Shown here in pieces: positions 55,938 through 64,000 of a stretch of 64,000 bases of DNA. The first letter of the stretch is position 1; each line of letters begins with the position of its first letter. The position numbers and the translations under genes were made by a program. Location: NCBI GenBank assembly GCA_025890175.1, contig JANPYM010000002.1:3035077-3099076 (forward strand). The letters run 5' to 3'. The notes beneath the pieces are model-generated. The model was not told the DNA's origin. It worked only from the letters and a program-made list of their open reading frames with translations, and made no database searches. Source of the stretch: Ciborinia camelliae. Taxonomy: Eukaryota; Ascomycota; Leotiomycetes; Helotiales; Sclerotiniaceae.

Positions 55938-56275
55938 ATCGGGGACTACAATCCTTTCGCCCCCCATTGTACCAATGAAAGGGAATCAGCAATTCGTTAG
56001 TTTTTCAGCAATTCGTCGGTTTTTAATATAACTTTATAAATATTGAAAATATTTAAATTTTGAAAATATAATTGAAATCAACTTGATCTTATTATTATCA
56101 TACAATTTCAAATATATTTTTATAATTTGTAATTAAAAAGTTACAAAAATTTGATGATATTCACCGGGAATTTTCTATACCAAAAAAGAAATCTGACGAA
56201 TTGCTGAAAAACTGACGAATTGCTGATTCCCCCTTATTGGTACAATGAGGGGCGGAAAGGATTGTAGTCCCCGAT
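55938..56275. mobile_element. MITE with 87-bp terminal inverted repeats, flanked by TA
   Basis: A 338-bp non-coding element. The left end (55938 to about 56024) begins ATCGGGGACTACAATCCTTT. The right end (56189-56275) is its reverse complement, with about eight differences over 87 bases. Each arm contains a direct sub-repeat, CAGCAATTCGT(T/C)AGTTTTT, twice. TA dinucleotides sit at both outer borders (55936-55937 and 56276-56277), the target site of Tc1/mariner and Fot1/pogo elements. The core is very AT-rich and has no coding frame, so movement would depend on a transposase elsewhere. Assignment to the superfamily rests on the TA border and is tentative. Confidence 0.85.
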
Positions 56276-56277
56276 TA

Positions 56278-56802
56278 AAGAAGAAGAAGAAAAAGAAAAG
56301 AAAATGCAGTTTCGAGATATGCGGTTATAACCAGGGAGGGGGGGATGAGACAGACCACCAACGTACGTACGTAAACAGCCATGGGCCCATAGCTGGAGTT
56401 TTCCAACCCGGACGTGCTCGGTCGGTCAATGATAGCCCTGGTATCCATCCATTCATTCCATGTCCCATTTGATTGGAAGAATGAGATCAGATCTGATCAG
56501 ATCAGATCAGATCCGATCCGATCACTCCACTCATGAATGTTCAAATTCGATATCAACCATGAATACCTAGTAGGTATCTCCAACACGCAGAAGAACCAAC
56601 TTTGAGCTCTCTAGGTAATATCATTTCTTTCGTTCTATCGCTGTTATCATTTTTATAACGCCTCAACGACCAGTACCAGCACCAGCAACGTTCTAGTCTA
56701 AACTGCTCATTGCCACCCTTCCGGTAACTATTCCTACAATACATATCCATCGCCGCCACCCTTTTCCTTTTACCCCCCGGTCCACCCAACCCATACGGTC
56801 GT
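56278..56802. other. Intergenic stretch
   Basis: An A/G-rich run (AAGAAGAAGAAG) follows the MITE. CGTACGTACGTA lies near 56360, and a GATCA/GATCC repeat fills 56485-56524. The right end is the 3' flank of the NADH dehydrogenase gene. No gene is supported. Confidence 0.5.
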
Positions 56803-58956
56803 TTACCAATTCATCAAATCTGTGTATATGTTAGCTATGGCGATCCTATCCATCCATCAATCTTCACTGAATAAAAACGTACCTCTCCCAAAAAGGGTCC
56901 TCTTAGCCCAATCCATAGCCAATAAACATCTCGTTCTAAAACTGACGCTCTGGGCAAAATACACACTTCTCCACGCATATACTGCCCAAAGCCCTCCCGC
57001 AAAACTCCAACCACCCCCCAGATCGAATACTGCCGAATTTCCAATATAAGCTAGACTTCCCAAATGACGATATTCAAAAGCTTTATAGATAGCTTCATCC
57101 AAATCCCCATCTCTCATATCATTGGCTCTCATTCCCGGTTCAGCTTTTGCCATTTTATTGAACTTTTGACCGAGATATCGACCTTGTTGATGGGCTCTCT
57201 GGGCGGTGGCCGGGAGGGATGTAAGTTTACTATCTATTTGCATGAGGAGTTCTCGTAATTCGCCGAAATCGAGGGTTCCGGATTGATCTTTATCAAATTC
57301 TTGGAATAGTTTATCGAGACGTTTGAGATGATCCGCTGCTTGAGGAAATCTCTTTCGAACTTTTTGGGCAACATCTCGCCAATCACGGAACGAAAGTTGG
57401 ACTTTTTCGGGGTCCTGGCCTTTTTCCCATGAGAGAGTTCGAAGGAAAGTAACCAAGTGATCAGTAACATTATTTTGAACTGTTGCGCAGTCACCGATTG
57501 CATAGACATCTCCTAGAGGTGTGCCATTTAGACGGAGATGAGTATCTGTCTCTAAAGCATGACGATTGGTTTGTGCGGAGCCAAGTGCTGCAGATATTCT
57601 TTGGCAAAATTCAGTTTGAGAAACACCTGTAGACCAAAGACAAAATCCCATGGGCAATTCCTTGACGACTGTTTCGCCATTCTCTCCCTTTTGAGTAAAT
57701 AAGATCTTATCAGATCTAACCTCCTGAACTCTTGAATTCGTCAGGATTTCCACCTGATCACGGGCGAATCGTTCCTCGGCATATTTGGAGACGGCTTCAT
57801 CATACGTATTCAAGATATGCCCTCTACTCTGAATAACATGGACGGAGATCTCATTCCTGAGAATTCTGGGAAAGTGTGCTGTAAGATCTTCGTTAAGAAG
57901 GTCGAATAATTCAGCAGCAAATTCTACTCCTGTAGGGCCACCCCCACTAACAACGAAAGAAAGTAATCTCTTTCGCTCATCATCAGAGGTTGTTGGCAAG
58001 CATGCGTATTCCAAATTGGTCAGAATGGAATTTCGAATATTTTGGGCATCATCAATATCCTTCAAGAAATGACAATTTTCCAGTCCTTTCACTCCGTGAG
58101 GGTTTGTTGTTGACCCAACTCCAATGACCAATTTATCGTATGGTAGATAGAATCGTACTTCTTTGCCGTCTGGACTTTTCCCTGCCAATTCTACCAACTT
58201 TGCTGAAAACTCGATTTCTTCTGCTGTAGCTCTTATGAAATGACCCTTAACTCTTGTAATGATCCGTCGAATTGGTTCTACCAAAGATCGAAACTCCAAC
58301 GTCCCCACCGTTGCAGACGGTAGCATAGGTGTGAAGAGGAAATAGTTCGTGGGTGAGACTAAAGTGATATGATAATCATCGGGATTCAAAGTCTTTAATA
58401 ATGCAACGCTTCCCCATCCACCTCCTAGAATTACCAATTTTGGCTTATCTTTCTGCTTTTGCATCTCCTCAGAATCATCGTCATCGATTTGTACTTCAGC
58501 GATAGGTAAATTCTTAGGACCACCTCTCCGTGGGGACAATGCGAGCTCCGAGATGGAAATATCCGAGTAGGAGAGATCTTCGCGGTATGTAGTGGCATCA
58601 TACACGAAGAATCCAATAACACCAACTCCCAGAACTATAAATGAACCTCCAAGTAAGGCTGCAGACCGATATAAAAAGTTTAAGGTTTTAGATGGTCGTT
58701 GTGGTAAGGGTTTACCAGATACCAATCGAATGTGTCGAGGGGTTATGGGGAACTTGTTCCACTTTGTTTGATTTGCGATTGATGTTAGAGGTCTTTGCGG
58801 ATTCGTAGAGAAGTTTCGACACGGTTGAGGATTGAAGTATCGTGCAGATTGATTGAGGGAAGAATATGGCGATCTGCGAAGTAACAAAGATTGATTTGCG
58901 CCAAATCTCACAAGAGATGAGGCAGGTCGCCGCAGGAGCATTCTTGTGTATGTCAT
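56803..58956 (-). CDS. External NAD(P)H:ubiquinone oxidoreductase, calcium-binding type II
   Basis: A 696-residue mitochondrial protein in two exons: 58956-56883 and a 17-nt last exon 56819-56803, which replaces the unspliced end by the family tail FGRDLMNW. The N-terminus is Arg/Ser-rich without acids (RMLLRRPASSLVRFGANQ), a matrix-targeting presequence, followed by a membrane segment (SAALLGGSFIVLGVGVIGFF, about residues 98-117). FAD binding is at LVILGGGWGSVALL (about 173-186), and the second nucleotide site at VVSGGGPTGVEFAAELF. An EF-hand sits in an insert (LFQEFDKDQSGTLDFGEL). This layout matches Neurospora NDE1-type enzymes, which oxidise cytosolic NADH or NADPH on the outer face of the inner membrane without proton pumping, with calcium-dependent activity. 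An in-frame extension to 59013 starts only at TTG. Confidence 0.93.
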
Positions 58957-60025
58957 AACAGGGAATTTTTGGTGACAACTTTTTCTATCAATTGGTACTA
59001 TCAATACTACCAACTATCAAATACTTATTACCTACTCGAGTACCTAGTACTGATAAGTGAGTTCATAATTATTCAAATTGAAGTTTGAGAGTGTTAAAAG
59101 AGATAGTGAATGGTACCTAGGTAGTGAATAGGAGGGGATTGAAATATAATAAATTATTATATCATTCTATTATATTCTATTTCTATTCGATAGAAGTAGA
59201 AGTAGAAGTAGGTCGGGTAGGTCGGGTCTGGTACCAATGGTAGGTAGCTTGGAAAGGGCTGTAAGGGGAAGGAGAAGGAGAAGAGGAAGGGGAAGGGGAA
59301 TGATGGACGGATGGATGGACGGATGGACGGATGGTGGATGGATTGATGACTTCCATTTGATTGATGAATTTCTGGGCTGGGCTCTGGGCTGTTGGCCGTT
59401 GGCCGTTGGCCGTTGGGCTTTTCCTTTACTTTCCTTTCCTTCCTAGGTATCTAGTAGATAGGTACCGGTACCCAGGGCTACCTAGATAGGTAGGTACGTT
59501 ACGTCACTGGGCACCCATCACCCATCACTATCCACCCACTCACCATCATCCATCCCACTTCCCTCCCACTTCCCTCCCACTTCCCGCTCCAGGAAAAAAG
59601 CCCCACTAGATACCAAGTACCTCAGAGTCCACGGGTAGGTAGGTTTAAGATCAAGAAAGTACCAAGTACCAACCTACCTTACTGATATTATTATTCTATT
59701 GAATACTATTATTTCAGTCAATAAAATACAAGTACCTACAGGTATACATTAAATCTATCATGACAGATGATATCTAGTGGACGTCCACAGGTAATAATAA
59801 TGCACCACTTTTATCGTGCTTCAAAACTAAGCTTATATTGATTGAGAGTCTGATGTCCGGATCTCTCATGAACTATGAACTATGAACTAATAATAATTAT
59901 TCCTACCATTGAACTCCAATCCCATCATATGCCATTGTGAAGAAGTTCTATCTGAATCAACTTCGAAAAAGGGTATAACACTGGCGTGAACCTAAACGCC
60001 AAATATACCCAATCCCATACCTCAA
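58957..60025. other. Gene-free stretch with simple repeats
   Basis: This is the upstream region of the NADH dehydrogenase gene. Purine-rich GGAAGGGGAAGGGG and GGATGGACGGATGG repeats lie at 59265-59340, GGCCGTT units (three to four) near 59393-59416, and the TACCTAGG family of words at 59110 and 59440-59500. TCCCACTTCCC occurs three times near 59555-59585. No gene is supported. Confidence 0.55.
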
Positions 60026-61311
60026 TTATGTCATCATCATTGCTTCGTGAGCATGGGATCCGTTCCCATGTATATTATCATCATCATGATTATTTTCGCC
60101 ATCGAGACCCAGCTCGATACGATCTGGAATATCCTTTTTTGCATCTCGTGCGGTATTCTCGGCCCAAGCACGTAGACGAACAAGATCTCTAATGGCAGCA
60201 TCTCGACGTTGATTCTGTGATTGCAGAATAGCTTTGTTCACTTTATCTGCAACGGACCTTCTAAGATCAGGATGTAGTAGAGCAGCTAACTGTGGCTCCA
60301 GGTTATCCGATGGAAAAACTAGTAGAGCCATCGTCCGTTCTAGATCCTCCAAAAATTCTAGATTCGCTGGCGCTCGAGGCGCAAGTTGAGTAGTTGCAAA
60401 ACTTAAAGCTGGAGTGATATCACTGCCAGGAGTTGCATTACAGGTCCGTATAAGCTCAACCAATTGTAGTCGTAAGAGTGAGAAATGGAGGGCAGGATTA
60501 TTTTCGAGAACCTTTTCATCAAGTCAGAAAAAATTCTATTGCCGTGTAATGAACAAGAATGAATATTGATTTGAAGATGCTCATACTGAGGACTGAAGTA
60601 TGGTATTGTGTCTCATCAACAACCCGAAGGCTATATGAGTGGTGCATGAAACTTGTATAATCATAGCAAAGGAGTAGACGGAATTAAGAAAATCTCTCAA
60701 GACTAACCTGGGAATCTAATTCATTTAGTGCCTCGATAGCATCTTGGATACTTCCCAAATGAATTGAGTGTTGAATAGCTTGACGAGCTCTGACAGACTC
60801 TTCTTCTAGTTGTGGCTTAAGATTCGCTTCTTTGGAGAACCTTGCGGCGGCAGACGGATAACCTTCAGTCGTAAGATAATCTAATATCAGAGCATTGATG
60901 TCACTATTAATGAGCAAAGAGATTAGCTTGGCTCTCTGTCTTAGTTCATATCGGGCTGGGCGACAGCCAAATTGGTAAGAGTGGCAGTATATCAGTTCAC
61001 AACTAATTTGTTCTCCGCATGCGTAATTTTTAGGAGAGATTCCCAGTTGATGAAAGTCATCATATAAAGGTTGCCAAGGATAAAGCTTGAATGAAGCATA
61101 TAAGGTAAAAAATGGATGCCTACCTCTTCATTGGTTTGACATTATCAACACGCCTTTCGAAATCAGTTCGTGAAGGAGGTCTCTCAAAAGTATTGAGTCT
61201 TGAGGGTGTTGCGGTAGCTGTTGAAGAAGCCTGTGGTTTGTTCGAGTCAGTTACTCGTAGTAAAGAGGCTGTGGATGGAGCTTGGGATATTCATTATCCT
61301 ATACATACCAT
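60026..61311 (-). CDS. GID8: GID complex subunit 8 (LisH-CTLH protein)
   Basis: A 263-residue protein in four coding exons: 61311-61309 (the ATG only), 61230-61124, 60903-60708 and 60511-60026. The frame of exon 2 has no ATG, and the only consistent start is ATG directly followed by a gtatgt donor, joining to ASSTATATPSRLNTFERP. Exon 2 to 3 gives DNVKPMKSDINALILDYL. Domains: LisH (SDINALILDYLTTEGYPSAAARF, about residues 37-60), CTLH (LEEESVRARQAIQHSIHLGS to LDSQ) and the CRA part (FSLLRLQLVELIR, LERTMALLVFPSDNLEPQLAALLHPDLRR). The acidic, His/Asn-rich tail is variable. Known role: core scaffold of the GID/CTLH E3 ubiquitin ligase that degrades gluconeogenic enzymes after glucose addition. It is divergent from the uridine kinase gene (516 bp). 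Confidence 0.9.
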
Positions 61312-61827
61312 TCTTACAACACAAAAAGTTATCTATTCTCCATAAAGAGGTAAAGAACAATTGTAGTTGATCTTGATGTGTCCAGCACTGATACAATTAT
61401 TATAAATTCCTGTTGATGTGAATAAAGAAAGATGAATGGTTGAGAAAAAAAAAGTGGTGATGTAGTGAAGAAAAAGAGGAAGAAAAGCTTTGATTTGAGA
61501 TTTCAAGTAAAAGTAGGTAGCAAAAGCTGGTTGACGAGTCTAAACCTTGATAGGCTTAGCTTTAAAGAGCCGCATCAATATACATCACGTGATATAGAAA
61601 AAGACACCGGAAACCCCCCATCCTCAATACGGACACGAACGTATGGGAACAAGGCGAATAAGAAATATCTTCTGTATATATATTGCTACCGTATTATAAA
61701 TTGCTTTTATATTCTTTTTCCTTCATTTTAATGGATTCTTGAACCTTTCAAAGTCATAACTAAAACATCATAATCACCTAACAGTCCATACTTTTTCCCA
61801 CCATTTCCACCATTTCTACCTTTCACA
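61312..61827. promoter_or_regulatory. Shared upstream region of GID8 and the uridine kinase gene
   Basis: 516 bp between divergent starts. It contains the palindrome ATCACGTGAT (61584-61593) with a CACGTG core, the site type of bHLH factors in fungi. A TATATATA run lies near 61675, and a pyrimidine-rich run (CTTTTTCCCACCATTTCCACC) ends just before the kinase ATG. A CT-rich leader is typical of fungal genes. Function of the palindrome is inferred from its sequence only. Confidence 0.45.
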
Positions 61828-63701
61828 ATGGCTGCATCTGTGAAAGATCAAGCCCATTACTCCCCTCCGTGGGCTGGAGTTAGTATTATAGGCATAGCTG
61901 GGAGTTCTGGATCAGGGAAATCTACTCTATCTCATGCCATTATTACTCAGATGAACTTACCATGGGTTTGCATTCTTAGCATGGTAATTATATCATCTCC
62001 TTATACCCGTACTGATCGATTCATTAATGACTGTGAAAAAGGATTCGTTCTATAAATCTTTGGATGCCGAAGGATCACGAAAAGCGTTTTTGAATGAGTA
62101 CGACTTTGACTCCCCGGATGCAATAGATTTCGATGTATTGGTCCAAATATTGAGAGATCTGAAAGCAGGGTAAGTTATATGGATTGTTATTGTACCTGGA
62201 GAGAAGAATCGAATCTATGTATTCTATCTGGTGAGATCCTTTTCTTGTCATTAATTCCATTGTTTAGCAAGAGAGCAGAAATTCCCATTTATTCCTTCGC
62301 AAAACACGCCCGACAAAAGGAGACCACGTCAATTTATTCCCCGCATGTACTCATCCTGGAGGGTATATTTGCGTTATACGATCCTCGAGTCCTTGATTTA
62401 TTAGATATGAAGGTATATTTGCTCTTCAACTTCAGGGGGGAAAGGGTCGAACGTATGGTGACTGACTCTGCCCAGATTTTCTGTCAAGCAGATGGAGATA
62501 CTTGTTTATCCCGTAGAAGTATGTTTATCACTATTGCCCTACATCAACGATGAACTTCAAGCAGTAAACTGCCAAAGTTGTTTGATCAATTATAACTCAA
62601 CTGATTTGAAAATTATCAGTTCTCAGAGATGTCGCAGAAAGGGGTAGAGATATTGAAGGTGTTATCAAGCAATGGTTTGGTTTTGTAAAACCAAACTTCC
62701 AAAGATACGTTGAGCCTCAAGGTGAAATCGCCGGTAAGACTTCTCACCTAATGTACCGCAAGATGAGCTTTATCTTTGATGCGTGGCTCCATCATATTTC
62801 ACGGGAGATGCCTAATATCCTAAACAGATATTATTGTACCACGGGGTGTAGAAAATCGAGTTGCCATTAGTAAGTTCCAGTTACATGCACACAATCCTGC
62901 GCCATGTTGATATTTTTACAGATATGGTCGTACAATACATCCAACGTACATTGAAGGAAAAGTCAATAGCACACATTATGGCTTTGAAGAAACTGGGCTT
63001 AGGTGCTGAAGATGAGCCTCTATCCAAATCAGTTCTTCTTTTAGAGCAAACACCGCAGTTCAAAGGGATGAATACCATAATCCAAGATGTAGGAACTCCA
63101 GCGGAAGAATTTGTTTTCTATTTTGACCGAATTGCTACTTTACTCGTTGAACAGTACGTCATCATGATCTTGACTTTTTTGGGTTGATTACCCTGTTTTA
63201 TTACTAACCAGATACAGTGCTATGAACAATATATTCTTTACGGAGAAGACTGTTGAGACTCCAATCGGTAACAAATACCAAGGTTTAGTAGCTACTGGCG
63301 AAGTTAGTGCCGTTGTTATCCTTCGGGCAGGAGGAGCTCTCGAAACTGGCTTAAAGAGGGTCATTCCGGACTGCAAAACTGGACGACTTTTGATTCAATC
63401 GAATATCCGAACTGGTGAACCCGAATTGCACTTCCTTAAATTGCCAGACAATATCAGCAAACACGATAGTGTGCTATTACTTGATCCTCAAATGTCGAGT
63501 GGAGGAGCTGCACTTATGTCGGTTCAAATTCTGGTAGACCATGGAGTACCACAAGATAAGATTGTATTTGTGACTTACACTGCAGGGAAAATGGGATTGA
63601 ACCGACTTACAAAGGTTTTCCCCGAAGTTAGGATCGTGGTATGCACAATTATTCAGGATTTTGAGGAAAGGTGGATCGAAAAGAGGTACTTTGGCTGTTG
63701 A
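61828..63701 (+). CDS. URK1: Uridine kinase / uracil phosphoribosyltransferase-like protein (Urk1/UCKL1 type)
   Basis: A 447-residue protein in eight exons: 61828-61983, 62042-62169, 62268-62412, 62476-62518, 62620-62733, 62828-62869, 62922-63153 and 63218-63701. All phases fit. N-terminal kinase: Walker [15 protein letters not shown], then [31 protein letters not shown] after splicing, LEGIFALYD, and the [23 protein letters not shown] lid. C-terminal UPRT-like domain: [35 protein letters not shown] and the PRPP loop [16 protein letters not shown], followed by [12 protein letters not shown]. Known role: ATP-dependent phosphorylation of uridine and cytidine to UMP/CMP in pyrimidine salvage; in UCKL1-type proteins the second domain is usually considered regulatory or inactive. 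It shares a 516-bp upstream region with GID8. Confidence 0.94.
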
Positions 63702-64000
63702 TCATGAACGCAATGGTTTTTTGCAGTCTGTATGAATTGGATGGATCGTCGGTCTACTGTCCGTGGGCAATGGACTATCAGCGGGTAATGGACTATGCGC
63801 CATAAGTTTTCAACCTAAGCTGGAGAGTTCAATTCTTACCGGGAAAATAGATGGACCAATGATACTACTGACTGACTCGTCCAACTAAATTTCGGTACTC
63901 GAACAAAAACTACCTAGCATACGATTTACCCCCTTTGACCTCGGAAATGTTTCATACCCCGACAATATAACATTTTAAGTGCGAGAAATAAAAATTTATT
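63702..64000. other. 3' flank at the window edge
   Basis: The 3' untranslated side of the uridine kinase gene and AT-rich sequence. GGGCAATGGACTATCAGCGGGTAATGGACTAT (63765-63795) holds a short direct repeat of GGACTAT. No gene is seen. Confidence 0.5.

Noticed and set aside
61112..61345. 77-codon plus-strand frame
   Set aside because: It is antisense to GID8 exons 1 and 2, which join perfectly to a LisH domain on the other strand.

Overview
The window is nuclear DNA of a filamentous ascomycete. The reasons are short introns (about 46 to 220 nt) with GT-AG borders and CTAAC/CTGAC-like branch sites, no operons, and fungus-typical genes (a pyrABCN-type CAD protein, KEI1, an mtr-type amino acid permease, an external NADH dehydrogenase with an EF-hand, fungal_trans-domain and C2H2 regulators). 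Protein style and AT-rich intergenic DNA suggest a Leotiomycete such as Botrytis or Sclerotinia; that is inference, not a database result. I rebuilt gene models by joining reading frames across splice sites and checking phase, so most exon borders below keep the frame exactly.

Layout. 1-2081: the 3' part of the pyrimidine gene pyrABCN (dihydroorotase-like plus aspartate transcarbamoylase). 3082-17941: an accessory block with two FAD monooxygenases, a C2H2/fungal_trans regulator, a DHA1-type MFS transporter, an alpha/beta hydrolase, a decayed amidohydrolase and a GNAT acetyltransferase. It resembles a small catabolic or secondary-metabolite neighbourhood. 18189-28285: a small zinc-ribbon ORF, an MFS sugar transporter, an unrecognised ORF, an acidic nuclear-type protein and a nucleoside deoxyribosyltransferase-like protein, separated by long gene-poor stretches. 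28699-45590: housekeeping genes for a CLC chloride transporter, NOP53, YPT6, KEI1 and sulfite reductase beta subunit (MET5 type), with an unrecognised three-exon gene and two small UBA-like ORFs among them. 46082-48037: an mtr-like neutral amino acid permease. 48038-53563: gene-poor, containing a frameshifted epimerase pseudogene. 53564-54971: a beta-propeller lactonase. 55938-56275: a MITE with 87-bp inverted ends and TA flanks. 56803-63701: external NADH dehydrogenase, GID8 and a uridine kinase/UPRT.

How the genes relate. pyrABCN (de novo UMP synthesis) and the uridine kinase/UPRT (salvage) lie at opposite ends, but nothing suggests co-regulation. The only convincing functional neighbourhood is 3.1-16.5 kb, where a regulator, a transporter, two hydroxylases and hydrolases are interleaved. 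No single clearly novel system was found. The most unusual items are the MITE, a 19-unit 7-bp repeat ending four bases before the regulator's start codon, paired UBA-like micro-ORFs, two 16-nt exons, a GC-AG intron, a coding exon consisting only of the ATG, and two decayed enzyme genes.
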